64,000 nt of DNA from Petroclostridium sp. X23 (GCF_030013905.1 NZ_CP124862.1:3041051-3105050); one strand, 5' to 3'. Positions 18,522 through 28,116 are shown, counted from the first letter of the stretch. The notes: a model not told the origin generated them from the sequence alone. A program made the numbers and translations.

Positions 18522-18806
18522 CTATATGCGTCTCGACCATTTTCGAGTTGCTATCTTTATTTTTTTAGATGCAGTTTTGATCATCCACTGTGAATCTACT
18601 TTACTCTTGCTTTTTGGTTTTTTTATCTTTGCTTTCTTTATAGAAACTTTCTTTAATACATCTTCCATGTCCTCTGATTTATCATCCAGATACCGTTCTA
18701 TTTCATCTAAGTTCTTTTGAATCTCCTGTAGCGGGATATATTTTTTTAAATGCTTGTAAAATGACACTTCAATGCCCCCATTCACCCTGAAAAAAAATAC
18801 ACTCAT
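18522..18806 (-). CDS. Hypothetical lysine-rich small protein
   Basis: Up to 94 aa from ATG 18806. A TTG at about codon 13 (start of EVSFYKHLKKY) is an alternative, since GGGGG lies just before it. The first half is acidic-helical (IQKNLDEIERYLDDKSEDMEDVL) and the second half very basic (KKAKIKKPKSKSKVDSQW, then RKWSRRI), which suggests binding to nucleic acid or another polyanion. I recognise no family. It is a genuine-looking but unproven gene, flanked by intergenic sequence on both sides. Confidence 0.45.
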   Translation of the reverse strand: MSVFFFRVNGGIEVSFYKHLKKYIPLQEIQKNLDEIERYLDDKSEDMEDVLKKVSIKKAKIKKPKSKSKVDSQWMIKTASKKIKIATRKWSRRI

Positions 18807-18879
18807 ATTATAATATATGCATCACTCAAACATAACGTACAAAATTGTTGCACAATGATATGCATGTAATGTACAATAA

Positions 18880-18955
18880 AAAAGTGGCGGTAGATTAATC
18901 TACCGCCAGATAAGTAAAGGGGGTCTCAATGTATTTTGTGAGGTCATTATAGAGT
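18880..18955 (-). ncRNA. Candidate small RNA ending in a perfect palindromic terminator
   Basis: On the minus strand, TATAAT-like and GTATACT elements (about 18948-18960) are followed by about 45 bases with GAGACCCCCTTTAC, then the 24-bp perfect palindrome at 18885-18908 (core GGCGGTAGATT) and a T-run. The short unit has promoter, pyrimidine-rich linker and terminator but no coding potential. The plan recalls sporulation RNAs such as CsfG, but I cannot verify that. It could also be only the terminator of an unrecognised gene. Confidence 0.35.
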
Positions 18956-19056
18956 ATACCCGATTTTACAGTTGTTATACATTCAAGCAAAAAATTTTTT
19001 ATATATCCATTAAGGATTCTGCATGAGATAAATTCTATTAGTATATGGAGGAAAAA

Positions 19057-19090
19057 ACTCCCCACTCCCCACTTTTCACTCCTCACTAAA
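19057..19090. repeat. ACTCCCCACT repeat, second copy of the 548-617 family
   Basis: Reads ACTCCCCACTCCCCACTTTT followed by CACTCCTCACT, the same short words as the hairpin repeat inside the aco operon. Only one arm is present, so no long hairpin forms here. Confidence 0.55.
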
Positions 19091-19183
19091 GAATATATCC
19101 GTTAAAATCCAAATGAATTGGCAATACTGATAGAAATTGAACATTAATAATGGCGCTAAGCTAATGAAGAAAAGGTGATATCA

Positions 19184-20542
19184 ATGAACTACCTACGAAA
19201 ATTATTTGCGATATGGGCTGGAAAAACCGCTATTATATTAAGCAAATTGCTCGGAAAAAAAGGGTCCTCAGGCCCTGGAAATATCGCATTAAAAATATAT
19301 CCTAATCTGCTTAAAGACTTATCTTCCAAAGTAAAAAAGGAAATTATTATTGTATGCGGCACCAATGGAAAAACCACTACGAATAATATGCTATACAACT
19401 TGCTTACATCGTCAGGATACAGTGTCGTATGTAATAGGGTGGGCGCTAATATGCTGGATGGGATTGTTACAGCCTTTGTAGATGCAGCCTCTTTACTGGG
19501 AAATCTCAATGCCGACTATGGCTGTATAGAAGCGGATGAAGCTTCTGCCGTTAAAATCTTCGACCACTTAACTCCCCAAAAAATAGTTATCACTAACCTG
19601 TTTAGAGATCAGCTTGACCGTTATGGTGAAATTGACATTACTATAAAATTGCTCAATCAAGCCTTGGAAAAAGTACCTGATGCTACGCTGGTCTTAAATG
19701 GTGATGACCCCCTTACCGCACGCTTTGGCTATAATAATCATCGGCAGTGCTATTATTTTGGTATAGATCAGAATTCGGAAATTAATCTTAATGAAACAAA
19801 AGAGGGCCGTTTCTGTACTTTCTGCGGTCAGGAACTTAAATATAATTACTACCATTACAGCCAACTGGGAGATTTCTTTTGCCCGTCATGCGGCTTCAAA
19901 CGTCCTGTTTTGGATTTCAAAGCCTTTGATGTTCACCTCCAAGATGGCCTGCAATTTGAGGTTGCTTACGATTGTACTACTGCTTCTTTTAATTTAAACT
20001 ATAAAGGCTTTTACAATATATATAATATCCTCGCATCCATGTGTGTGGCTGCGCTGCTTGGCATAAAAGTGCAAGAAATCAATAATATCTTCAGTCAATA
20101 TAAACCTCAAATCGGACGGATGGAATCATTTTACCTGGGGAAACCTGTTATATTTAATCTGTCCAAAAATCCCGCAGGTTTTAATCAAGCCATCTCTACT
20201 GTTCTACAAGACCCAAGAAAGAAAGATATTATGGTGATTATAAATGATAATGCACAAGATGGCAAAGATATTTCATGGATATGGGATGTAGACTTTGAAA
20301 GATTGGTCGTCCCTTCTATTCAAAGCTATATTGCATCAGGCATCAGAAAAGAAGATGTTGCCGTCCGCTTTAAATATGCCGGAATTCAAAAAGGTGATGT
20401 GACTGTCGCAGATGATATTCGATCCGCCATTATCGACCTTATTAATCGAAGTGGAGAAGTGTGCTACATATTGGTGAATTATACCGCTCTTTTTAATACG
20501 CAGAATATACTGAAGTCGTTAGAGAAAACTAAGGAATATTGA
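19184..20542 (+). CDS. murT: Lipid II isoglutaminyl synthase, MurT subunit
   Basis: 452 aa from ATG 19184, which has AAAGGTGAT at the right distance; a GTG three codons earlier lies within that site. Mur-ligase ATP-binding loop GTNGKTTT at 59-66, an inserted zinc ribbon with C211, C214, C233, C236 (CTFCG..CPSCG), and the C-terminal DUF1727 domain. With GatD it amidates the D-glutamate of the peptidoglycan stem to D-isoglutamine on lipid II. gatD follows on the same strand, but a roughly 130-bp palindromic repeat separates the two, which is unusual as they are normally adjacent or overlapping. Confidence 0.93.
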   Translation: MNYLRKLFAIWAGKTAIILSKLLGKKGSSGPGNIALKIYPNLLKDLSSKVKKEIIIVCGTNGKTTTNNMLYNLLTSSGYSVVCNRVGANMLDGIVTAFVDAASLLGNLNADYGCIEADEASAVKIFDHLTPQKIVITNLFRDQLDRYGEIDITIKLLNQALEKVPDATLVLNGDDPLTARFGYNNHRQCYYFGIDQNSEINLNETKEGRFCTFCGQELKYNYYHYSQLGDFFCPSCGFKRPVLDFKAFDVHLQDGLQFEVAYDCTTASFNLNYKGFYNIYNILASMCVAALLGIKVQEINNIFSQYKPQIGRMESFYLGKPVIFNLSKNPAGFNQAISTVLQDPRKKDIMVIINDNAQDGKDISWIWDVDFERLVVPSIQSYIASGIRKEDVAVRFKYAGIQKGDVTVADDIRSAIIDLINRSGEVCYILVNYTALFNTQNILKSLEKTKEY

Positions 20543-20545
20543 TGC

Positions 20546-20673
20546 TGATAAAGTGCTTAATCGTTCGAAAATCAAACATGTGGACAATCCCTCTGTTATG
20601 CCAAACCCATGCAAACAGCAGGGACAGTCCCCAAGTTCGATTTTCTCTATGTGCTGAATCGGACTTTATCACA
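20546..20673. repeat. Palindromic intergenic element, family A, copy 1
   Basis: Begins TGATAAAGTGCTTAATCG and ends GACTTTATCACA. Inside, GGACAATCCCTCTGTT pairs partly with AACAGCAGGGACAGTCC. It lies between murT and gatD. Close relatives are at 31861-31984, 42119-42249, 57777-58017 and 59469-59596. Confidence 0.8.
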
Positions 20674-20690
20674 TCCTCGTCCAGCATGCT

Positions 20691-20710
20691 GTGAACCGTG
20701 AACTGTGAAC
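20691..20710 (+). repeat. GTGAACYGTGAAC tandem repeat, family D, copy 1
   Basis: GTGAACCGTGAACTGTGAAC is three near-identical 7-mers in tandem. The same unit occurs at 28655-28687 and 29810-29836. It directly precedes the gatD ribosome binding site. Confidence 0.6.
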
Positions 20711-20736
20711 TATTTTATTCTGGAGATGATAATGAT

Positions 20737-21483
20737 ATGAATATGAACAACTTCAAACTGACCATCGGCCACCTCTATCCTGACCTTCTCAACTTATATG
20801 GGGATAGGGGTAATATCCTGTCTTTGAAAAAAAGATGCGAATGGCGGGGTATAACCGTAGAAATTAAAGAATATGAGTTGAACGATGATATTGATTTCAG
20901 CCAATTGGATATTATCTTTTTAGGCGGCGGCTCAGATAGGGAACAATTGCTGGTATGTAACCGCTTAAAGGAAATCAAAAAAGATATCAATGAGTACGTA
21001 GAAGATAATGGTGTGGTGGTTGCTGTATGTGGCGGATACCAATTACTGGGGCATTATTATAAACTCAAAGACCAATCTATTGAGGGATTGTCGGTACTGG
21101 ACATATACACAGAAATGGGGAACACCAGGCTCATCGGAAATGTAGTCATCGAAAGTGAACTGTTGGGCAAAACAGAAAAAATTGTAGGCTTTGAAAATCA
21201 TGGAGGCAGAACCCATATCAATGATCATCAACCATTGGGAATCGTGGAATACGGACATGGGAATAATGGCAAAGATGGATATGAAGGCGTAATTTATAAG
21301 AACGTAATAGGTACTTATTTACATGGACCTTTATTTCCTAAAAATCCTGCTTTAACGGACTATGTTCTTTCTAAAGCCCTAAGCAGAGCTTATCCGGATA
21401 GCTTTACACAATTACCGGTGTTAGATGATGCTGTGGAATTAAATGCTAGAGATTATATTGTACAACGCTTCTCAAAAAAATAG
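20737..21483 (+). CDS. gatD: Lipid II isoglutaminyl synthase, GatD glutaminase subunit
   Basis: 248 aa from ATG 20737. In-frame codons further upstream would translate the GTGAAC repeat and are rejected; GGAG lies 11 bases before the ATG. Class I glutamine amidotransferase fold with nucleophile C98 in VAVCGGYQL and catalytic H196 in TYLHGP. It supplies ammonia from glutamine to MurT. Length and motifs match the S. aureus GatD family. Distance from murT is about 195 bp because of inserted repeats, so expression may depend on read-through or a cryptic promoter. Confidence 0.92.
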   Translation: MNMNNFKLTIGHLYPDLLNLYGDRGNILSLKKRCEWRGITVEIKEYELNDDIDFSQLDIIFLGGGSDREQLLVCNRLKEIKKDINEYVEDNGVVVAVCGGYQLLGHYYKLKDQSIEGLSVLDIYTEMGNTRLIGNVVIESELLGKTEKIVGFENHGGRTHINDHQPLGIVEYGHGNNGKDGYEGVIYKNVIGTYLHGPLFPKNPALTDYVLSKALSRAYPDSFTQLPVLDDAVELNARDYIVQRFSKK

Positions 21484-21568
21484 CATGGATTATTTCTCTT
21501 TATAATATCTTAAAATACTGATATAATAAGGTTATTCACAAATAAACGTAGCCAAGTAGGTGTTTGAA

Positions 21569-22213
21569 TTGAATTTAACAGAACGACAAAAAAAGATCAT
21601 TGAAATAGTGGAAAAATTTCAACCCATTACCGGAAACGATATTGCCGAAAAAGTGGGATACTCTAAGCCCACCATCCGTCCTGATTTAAGCTTACTGACC
21701 CATTCAGGAATTCTATATGCCAAGCCCAACGTTGGCTACATTGTTAATGAGCAGCCTTTGGGTTTTACGTTTGACACCGGAATGTTTTCTGCAAAGGTAA
21801 AAGACGTAAAATCTCCTGCTGTTTATGTTCAGGAGGAGTGTTCAATACATGATGCCATTGTAAGAATATTTTTGAAGGATGCGGGAACTATTTTCGTAGT
21901 AGATGGCGAAGGGTACTTGAGCGGAGTGGTATCACGCAAAGATTTTCTCAAAAGTATTATGGGAAAAATGAATATTCATAATGTACCTGTTGGTGTCATC
22001 ATGACTAGAATGCCCAATATTATTACTACCAATGATGATGAATCCATCTTGGATGCCGCCGTAAAGATCATGGAGCATAGAATCGACAGCATGCCCGTGG
22101 TAGAACATGTAAAAGAGGGCCACTACAGAATAACCGGAAAGATTTCTAAAACAAATCTTTCGCAAGTATTTGTGAATATTGGAAAGTTAGCAGAAGATAA
22201 AGGTCATAATTAA
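21569..22213 (+). CDS. CcpN-like transcriptional regulator (HTH plus two CBS domains)
   Basis: About 214 aa. An N-terminal helix-turn-helix (ITGNDIAEKVGYSKPTIRPDL) is followed by two CBS domains (about 75-200). The same architecture defines B. subtilis CcpN, which represses gapB and pckA in response to ATP/ADP, and is found in its relatives. The start is uncertain: TTG 21569 has AGGTG six bases upstream, while GTG 21560 overlaps that site and would add three residues. A PPi-type PFK and PEPCK follow at once, so control of the glycolysis/gluconeogenesis balance is a reasonable inference. It ends at a hairpin terminator. Confidence 0.82.
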   Translation: MNLTERQKKIIEIVEKFQPITGNDIAEKVGYSKPTIRPDLSLLTHSGILYAKPNVGYIVNEQPLGFTFDTGMFSAKVKDVKSPAVYVQEECSIHDAIVRIFLKDAGTIFVVDGEGYLSGVVSRKDFLKSIMGKMNIHNVPVGVIMTRMPNIITTNDDESILDAAVKIMEHRIDSMPVVEHVKEGHYRITGKISKTNLSQVFVNIGKLAEDKGHN

Positions 22214-22236
22214 TATGTCTTATTGATAGTATATTA

Positions 22237-22264
22237 AAAAAACACACTGTATTGTGTGTTTTTT
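22237..22264 (+). terminator. Terminator after the CcpN-like gene
   Basis: AAAAAACACAC pairs with GTGTGTTTTTT around a short loop; the T-run follows directly. It separates the regulator from pfk. Confidence 0.8.
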
Positions 22265-22344
22265 GTTATTGCTTTTTTGCTAATTATGATGTATTATATA
22301 TAATATAATTAGAATTATGACATATTAATTAAGGAGAGATTGTA

Positions 22345-23616
22345 ATGTATCAATTGTCAGGCAACTGTTTAATAGGGCAATCAGGAGGCCCTACTTCAGC
22401 AATTAATTCAAGTTTATGCGGTATTGTAGAGCAAGCAATGAGAAGCAGTCTTATAAAAAATGTTTACGGTGCTATCAATGGCATAGAAGGTGTTGCAAAA
22501 AGGCAGATTTTCGACTTTGGTTCTCAAATTAGTACAAGAGATGATTACAAACTTTTAAAATATACTCCATCAGCGTATCTTGGCTCATGCCGCTGTAAGC
22601 TGCCCCCATCAGAAACGAATCCCCAGTACTATAAAGAAATATTTGATATTTTTGCAGAATATGATATCCGGTATTTCTTCTACATAGGCGGAAACGATTC
22701 TATGGATACGGTATTAAAACTTTCTGAATATGCAAAAAAAACATCTTATCCTATGAACATTATTGGAGTCCCCAAAACTATTGACAACGATTTGATTGGT
22801 ACCGACCATACTCCAGGATTCGGCTCGGCAGCAAAATTTGTTGCTACTACCGTACTGGAAGTATCACGGGATAGTACCATATATGATGTCGATTCGGTGA
22901 CCATCATTGAAATCATGGGCAGAAATGCAGGCTGGCTGACTGCATCGTCCGCTCTTGCCCGCTGCAACTACAACACAAGCCCTGACCTCATTTATTTACC
23001 GGAGGTTCCTTTTTCCATTGATCAATTCATCCAAGATATCAAGCTGGCGCAAAAGGAAAAGAAAAGCGTTGTAATTGCTGTCTCTGAGGGAATTAAGAAC
23101 ATTTTCGGCCAATATATTTGTGAATCAGCTGGTCATGCCAATACCGATGCTTTTGGACATAAACCCCTTGGCGGTACCGCCAAAGTGCTTGAAAATGCAG
23201 TTAGAAACAGGCTGCACTGCAAAGTCCGCTCTATTGAGTTGAATGTCCTTCAAAGATGTGCGATGCATATGGCATCAAAGACTGATCTGGACGAAGCTTA
23301 TCATATCGGTTGTGAAGCAGTAAAAGCAGCAGAAAATGGTCTTACAGCTAAAATGATGGTATTTCATAGGCTCTCGGCAGAACAATATAAAGTATCTATC
23401 GGATGTGTAGATATTACAGAAATAGCAAATGTTGAAAAGCATGTTCCACGGAAATGGATCAATGAACAAGGAAATGATATTACCCTAGAATTAATCGATT
23501 ATCTTAAACCTCTTATCATCGGCGAACCCGAACTGACAATGGAAGATGGTCTTCCGGTATATCTCTCACTGGACACTACACCGTTTTACCCATCCAAGAA
23601 AAATAAAGCTGTATAA
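22345..23616 (+). CDS. 6-phosphofructokinase, predicted pyrophosphate-dependent
   Basis: 423 aa, longer than the 320-aa ATP-type enzyme. N-terminal IGQSGGPTSAIN is the phosphate-donor loop. GGNDS (115-119) has Asp where ATP-dependent PFKs have Gly, and PKTIDNDL (143-150) has Lys where they have Gly; both changes exclude ATP and mark PPi-dependent enzymes. The reaction is reversible (fructose 6-phosphate + PPi to fructose 1,6-bisphosphate + Pi). AAGGAGAG precedes the ATG. It lies between a CcpN-like repressor and convergent PEPCK, and fits with the membrane pyrophosphatase at 6215-8212. Confidence 0.88.
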   Translation: MYQLSGNCLIGQSGGPTSAINSSLCGIVEQAMRSSLIKNVYGAINGIEGVAKRQIFDFGSQISTRDDYKLLKYTPSAYLGSCRCKLPPSETNPQYYKEIFDIFAEYDIRYFFYIGGNDSMDTVLKLSEYAKKTSYPMNIIGVPKTIDNDLIGTDHTPGFGSAAKFVATTVLEVSRDSTIYDVDSVTIIEIMGRNAGWLTASSALARCNYNTSPDLIYLPEVPFSIDQFIQDIKLAQKEKKSVVIAVSEGIKNIFGQYICESAGHANTDAFGHKPLGGTAKVLENAVRNRLHCKVRSIELNVLQRCAMHMASKTDLDEAYHIGCEAVKAAENGLTAKMMVFHRLSAEQYKVSIGCVDITEIANVEKHVPRKWINEQGNDITLELIDYLKPLIIGEPELTMEDGLPVYLSLDTTPFYPSKKNKAV

Positions 23617-23619
23617 AAA

Positions 23620-23641
23620 ATAGGCTGCATATGCAGCCTAT
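23620..23641. terminator. Bidirectional palindromic terminator between pfk and pckG
   Basis: A perfect 22-bp palindrome with core TAGGCTGCATATGCAGCCTA lies between the convergent pfk and pckG stops. A-rich sequence on one side and TTATTT on the other give U-runs for both strands. Confidence 0.85.
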
Positions 23642-23654
23642 CTTATTTAAATTA

Positions 23655-25448
23655 TTATTTACTTAATCTTGCTTCTAACGCATCAAGCTGTGCAATCAAT
23701 TCTTTAGGCAGTTTTTCACCAAATTTAGCATAATGCTCTCTAACAGAAGCGATTTCCTGCAGCCATTTTTCTTTGTCTACTTTCAGAAGCTCTTCCATGT
23801 CAGCAGGGCTAACATCCAACCCGTTAGTATCAATTGCATTCTCTGTGGGCATATAACCGATAGGAGTCTGTACTGCTTTACCTTCACCTGAAACTCTTTC
23901 AACAACCCACTTGAGTACACGGCTGTTTTCACCAAATCCAGGCCATAACCATTTACCGCTATCATCCTTACGGAACCAGTTTACATAGAAGATCTTCGGC
24001 AATTTGCTCGCATCGGTTTTTGTTCCGATGTTCAGCCAGTGCTGTAGATAATCACATACATTATAGCCAATGAAAGGCAACATCGCAAACGGGTCACGAC
24101 GTACTTGACCAACTTTGTCAGTAATTGCCGCAGCAGTGATTTCCGAACCCATAATTGAACCCATAAACACACCATGGTTCCAATCGAAGCTTTCATGTAC
24201 CAATGGAATAGTACTTGGACGACGTCCTCCGATCAAAATCGCAGAAATCGGTACTCCTGCAGGATCTTCCCACTCAGGAGCGATTACCGGACACTGGCTG
24301 GCAGGTGCTGTGAAACGAGCATTCGGATGAGCAGCCGGAGCTTCGGAACCAGGTGCCCAATCTTTGCCTTTCCAGTCAATGAGGTGATCCGGAGCATCGT
24401 AACCGATACCTTCCCACCAAACATCTCCATCATCAGTTAATCCGACATTGGTAAATATGGTATTTTCTTTTATGCTCAGCATCGCATTAGGATTTGAATC
24501 CATGGAAGTACCCGGTGCAACACCAAAGAATCCTGCTTCAGGATTGATCGCATATAAGCGTCCATCTGCACCAAATTTCATCCAAGCGATATCGTCTCCG
24601 ATTGTTTCAACTTTCCATCCCGGAATAGTCGGAACAAGCATTGCCAGATTGGTCTTGCCGCATGCACTTGGGAAAGCTCCTGCAACATATGTTTTCTTAC
24701 CGTTCGGATCAGTAAGACGGAGGATAAGCATATGCTCAGCCAACCACCCTTCATCACGAGCTTGTACCGAAGCAATACGCAATGCAAAACACTTTTTACC
24801 CAAAAGAGCGTTTCCGCCATATCCGGAACCATAAGACCAAATTGTTCTTTCTTCCGGAAAATGACTGATATATTTCTTTTCAATCGGTGCGCAAGGCCAG
24901 CTTGAATCTTTTTGTCCTTCTTCCAATGGAGCACCTACGGAATGTAAGCACGGTACAAAATCTCCATCTTCACCAAGAACATCAAGCACTTGTTTACCCA
25001 TACGAGTCATAATCCGCATGTTTACTACAACATAAGGACTGTCAGTCAATTCAACACCGATTTTGGAAATAGGTGAACCAATCGGTCCCATGGAGAAAGG
25101 AATAACATACATGGTTCTTCCCTTCATGCAACCCTTATATAAGTCTCTCATTGTTGATTTAAGCTCTTCAGGATTAATCCAGTTGTTGGTTGGACCTGCA
25201 TCTTCTTGTTTTTTAGAAGCAATATAAGTTCTGTCTTCTACACGGGCAACATCAGACGGATCACTATTGAAAGCATAACACCCAGGGCGCTTTTCGGGAT
25301 TCAAAGGTGTAGCCATTCCGGCATCAACCATTTCTTTCAATAAACGATCATTTTCTTCTTGTGAACCATCAACCCAGTAAATTTGGTCAGGTTGACACAT
25401 ATCAGCCATTTCTTTTATCCATGCTTGCAGTTTTTTGTTTGGACTCAT
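23655..25448 (-). CDS. pckG: Phosphoenolpyruvate carboxykinase (GTP)
   Basis: 597 aa, the length of the GTP-dependent family; ATP-type enzymes are near 530. The kinase loop [10 protein letters not shown] at 261-270 includes the hyper-reactive cysteine C263 of GTP-PEPCKs. It interconverts oxaloacetate + GTP with PEP + CO2 + GDP; in an anaerobe it may run in the carboxylating direction. GAGGGGAG precedes the ATG. It is monocistronic with an AT-rich 330-bp upstream region. CcpN represses pckA in Bacillus, so the CcpN-like gene 1.4 kb away is a candidate regulator. Confidence 0.95.
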   Translation of the reverse strand: MSPNKKLQAWIKEMADMCQPDQIYWVDGSQEENDRLLKEMVDAGMATPLNPEKRPGCYAFNSDPSDVARVEDRTYIASKKQEDAGPTNNWINPEELKSTMRDLYKGCMKGRTMYVIPFSMGPIGSPISKIGVELTDSPYVVVNMRIMTRMGKQVLDVLGEDGDFVPCLHSVGAPLEEGQKDSSWPCAPIEKKYISHFPEERTIWSYGSGYGGNALLGKKCFALRIASVQARDEGWLAEHMLILRLTDPNGKKTYVAGAFPSACGKTNLAMLVPTIPGWKVETIGDDIAWMKFGADGRLYAINPEAGFFGVAPGTSMDSNPNAMLSIKENTIFTNVGLTDDGDVWWEGIGYDAPDHLIDWKGKDWAPGSEAPAAHPNARFTAPASQCPVIAPEWEDPAGVPISAILIGGRRPSTIPLVHESFDWNHGVFMGSIMGSEITAAAITDKVGQVRRDPFAMLPFIGYNVCDYLQHWLNIGTKTDASKLPKIFYVNWFRKDDSGKWLWPGFGENSRVLKWVVERVSGEGKAVQTPIGYMPTENAIDTNGLDVSPADMEELLKVDKEKWLQEIASVREHYAKFGEKLPKELIAQLDALEARLSK

Positions 25449-25780
25449 TAGAATTCTCCCCTCAAGAAATTAATTTTATGTTATTGCGAAATCGCAATTT
25501 CAACACTTTGTTAATTATGCCTTAGACCATAAAAGGTCTTCTGTAATATTATTTTCTAATATGCTTTTTATATGATGTCAAAATGATATGCATTTTTTAC
25601 TAATAATACTTACTATGTAGCTAAATCCTCTGTTCTCATTTTGTTACACTTTTAACAATCAGACATAATTATAAAATTTAGGATAAAACCAAATCCTCAC
25701 CCTAATTCTATTTATATTCTACATTATACTTTAAAATCCTTCTTTTTGAAAGAGATTTTTTTTAAAAAATTAATTTTTTT
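25449..25780. other. AT-rich control region upstream of pckG
   Basis: 332 bp with no gene. On the minus strand TTGACA (25576-25581) is a possible -35 element, but no good -10 is at the right distance. TAGACCATAAAAGGTCTT near 25523 can form a small hairpin. I see no recognisable CcpN operator. Confidence 0.35.
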
Positions 25781-26638
25781 TTAAAAAATTGCATTTGCAA
25801 GCTCTGCAAATTGCATAATTGTTAACGTCTCACCTCTCCGATTTTCTTGAATCTCAAGTTTTACTAAGGTTTCTCTTATCTGCTCTTTTGACATGGTGAA
25901 TAATCCCGAATTGGATAATGCATTTACCAACGTTTTCCTTCTCTGCCCAAAAGCAGCTTTTACGACACGAAAAAACTGCTTTTCATCTTGTACACTTACA
26001 GCAGGTTGTCTCCGCAAATCCAGTTTGATTACAGTGGATTCCACTTTCGGCTGGGGCATAAAACAGTGCGGCGGTACCGTCATGATCAGGTTAGGCTCAG
26101 TAAAATATTGTACCGCTACGCTTAACGCTCCATATTCCTTCTCTCCCGCCTTGGCTACCATTCTCTCCGCTACTTCCTTTTGAATCATTACAGTAATACT
26201 ATCAATATTCAGCCTTTTCTCCAGCAAATCCATAATAATGGGTGTAGTAATATAATAGGGTAGATTTGCAACGACCTTTACGTTCATACCGGCTAATTCA
26301 TTATTTATAATTGCATTCATATCTATCTTTAACGCATCCGCGTTAATCACTTTGACATTGTCATACTGCCCCAGGGTTTCATTGAGGATCGGTATAAGAT
26401 GGGAATCCAATTCGATGGCTACAACTTTTCCAGCATGCTCAGCCAATACTTGGGTCAGCACACCGATCCCCGGCCCTATTTCTATTGCACCGGTATTTTC
26501 TCCAATCCCTGAAGCCTCAGCAATCTTATCAAGAACATTTGCGTCTATTAAGAAATTTTGTCCGAGATTTTTATTAAACCTGAAACCATATTTTTTTATT
26601 ACCTCTTTTAGTACTTTTGGAGATGAGAGCCTGTCCAT
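25781..26638 (-). CDS. rsmA: 16S rRNA dimethyladenosine transferase (KsgA/RsmA)
   Basis: 285 aa. It methylates two adjacent adenines near the 3' end of 16S rRNA. Visible motifs: GQNFLIDANVLDKI, SAM-binding EIGPGIGVLT (GPGIG at 55-59), and the NLPYY catalytic motif. AGGAGG precedes the ATG. It is the last gene of the yab-like series; in Bacillus it follows rnmV (5S maturase), which is absent here, so the YabE-like gene is directly upstream. Confidence 0.96.
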   Translation of the reverse strand: MDRLSSPKVLKEVIKKYGFRFNKNLGQNFLIDANVLDKIAEASGIGENTGAIEIGPGIGVLTQVLAEHAGKVVAIELDSHLIPILNETLGQYDNVKVINADALKIDMNAIINNELAGMNVKVVANLPYYITTPIIMDLLEKRLNIDSITVMIQKEVAERMVAKAGEKEYGALSVAVQYFTEPNLIMTVPPHCFMPQPKVESTVIKLDLRRQPAVSVQDEKQFFRVVKAAFGQRRKTLVNALSNSGLFTMSKEQIRETLVKLEIQENRRGETLTIMQFAELANAIF

Positions 26639-26689
26639 AAATAACCTCCTTGTAATAATGTTTATTATAAATATTTATTATATCATGAT

Positions 26690-26721
26690 CATAAAAATAT
26701 AAAAGCCGGGCAAAGCCCGGC
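26690..26721 (-). terminator. Terminator of the YabE-like gene
   Basis: Minus-strand GCCGGGC TTT GCCCGGC hairpin followed by TTTTATATTTTT. It separates the YabE-like gene from rsmA, so rsmA probably has its own promoter. Confidence 0.85.
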
Positions 26722-26728
26722 GTCGCAT

Positions 26729-27778
26729 TTATTTTTCCAACATATATACTTTAACTTTTTTAATTCCGAAATTTTTTACAAAATCATGATCATCATAAAA
26801 AAGATCAATAATGTTGCCTTTCACTCCACCGCCGATGTCTCCTGCTACAGCATGGCCATAAACCCATGAGCCGTCTGCGGCCTCAATGTATAATCTTGAA
26901 TACAGCGGAATAACCTTTGGGTCAACGGCAACGACTCCATATCTTGCTTTCATTCCGGTATATGTAATTCCGTAATACTTATCTCCTGGATTCTTCCCAC
27001 AGCTTTCATAACTAAGATCATAGGCCGTTGCACGCATATTTACAATCTTTTTATATCTAAATGTTTCTCCACGGGAAGTTTTATGAACTGCTACCGTGCC
27101 GTATTCATTAATTTCATCTACCGGCTCAGATACTGTAGTGTCACTTACTAAGTCCCTTGAGACCTCTTGGCCATCGTGCAAGACCACTTGATATTGTTTC
27201 TGCTGAACTCCTTCCTTGCCTTGTTGCACGGTACGGCTCTTTCCTTTATCCATTCTTTCATTAGCCCGCGTAATAACATTAAAAGGAATTTTTTCTGTTA
27301 TCGTTTCAATTTTCTCCGCAACTCTCACCACATTAATTTTCATACCTGCTGTGATCTGGTCTGTTATACTGAAATTGATCTTGTCTTTCTCATTCACTTG
27401 AACCTGCGCTTGCGCAAGTACATCTTTAACGGTTTCTTCTACTGTCTTAATATTTATTTCGTTGCCGTCTACCAGTATAGTTACCGGTACCGCCCTCTTA
27501 ATCACTATTTGTTGATTCTTTTGGAGTTTTTCTTCCAGCGACGGATAAATTTCATCGCCTTCGTATAGTTTTATATTCTTCTCCTCCAGAAGTTCTTTCA
27601 CCGATGATTTTAAGGACTTTACATATGTAACCTCCTGGCCATCTGTGATGCAAACTTCCTTTGTACTTGCAATTACCGCATTAAATGCTGACGCTATCAG
27701 TGATGCAACAATAAATAGTGTAAGAAAAAACATGCGAACTGACCGGGCAAATTCCTTTACCTTGCCATTCAAATGCAT
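26729..27778 (-). CDS. YabE-like cell-wall protein with DUF348, G5 and 3D domains
   Basis: 349 aa from ATG 27778, which has TAGGAGG eight bases upstream; an earlier in-frame start has no such signal. Order: short cytoplasmic tail, one transmembrane or signal-anchor helix (about 17-37), two DUF348 repeats (about 40-85 and 98-140), a G5 domain (about 155-230) and a C-terminal 3D domain (247-347) with its three aspartates in VDP (287), GDIG (315) and IDLF (325). The 3D fold is shared with lytic transglycosylase MltA, and relatives (YabE, stationary-phase survival factors) remodel peptidoglycan at growth resumption or germination. Its place between tatD and rsmA is as in Bacillus. Confidence 0.9.
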   Translation of the reverse strand: MHLNGKVKEFARSVRMFFLTLFIVASLIASAFNAVIASTKEVCITDGQEVTYVKSLKSSVKELLEEKNIKLYEGDEIYPSLEEKLQKNQQIVIKRAVPVTILVDGNEINIKTVEETVKDVLAQAQVQVNEKDKINFSITDQITAGMKINVVRVAEKIETITEKIPFNVITRANERMDKGKSRTVQQGKEGVQQKQYQVVLHDGQEVSRDLVSDTTVSEPVDEINEYGTVAVHKTSRGETFRYKKIVNMRATAYDLSYESCGKNPGDKYYGITYTGMKARYGVVAVDPKVIPLYSRLYIEAADGSWVYGHAVAGDIGGGVKGNIIDLFYDDHDFVKNFGIKKVKVYMLEK

Positions 27779-28004
27779 CTTTCTACCTCCTAAATTGAAT
27801 TTTAACCAGCTTATTTTATTCCATTTTTCCAATTCTGTCAAATCTAATCCCACCAAATGGTATAATTACCATCTTGAACATGGAAACTACCTATATTATA
27901 GACCAATATATCTAATTTTAACCATATATGCAACTATCTTTTTTTTGGAAAAGCCCCTCAAATAATTTATGTACAGGCAATACAATTAATGCTAAAATAA
28001 TAAA

Positions 28005-28046
28005 AAAGACAGTACGATCTTTGTAGACCAAGATCATACTGTCTTT
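28005..28046 (-). terminator. Terminator of the Met/Pro-rich coat-like gene
   Basis: AAAGACAGTACGATCTT and AAGATCATACTGTCTTT pair with one mismatch; on the minus strand a T-run (TTTTTTATTATT) follows. It lies about 70 bp after the gene. Confidence 0.85.
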
Positions 28047-28116
28047 ACATACGGCAATCATATTCTGGTTAATAACCATCTATTACTATTTGAATATGTA
28101 TATTCTTTTATGCGGT

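Noticed and set aside
18895..19086. 63-codon minus-strand frame near the candidate small RNA
   Set aside because: It starts inside a simple repeat and ends in the palindromic terminator; composition is not protein-like.
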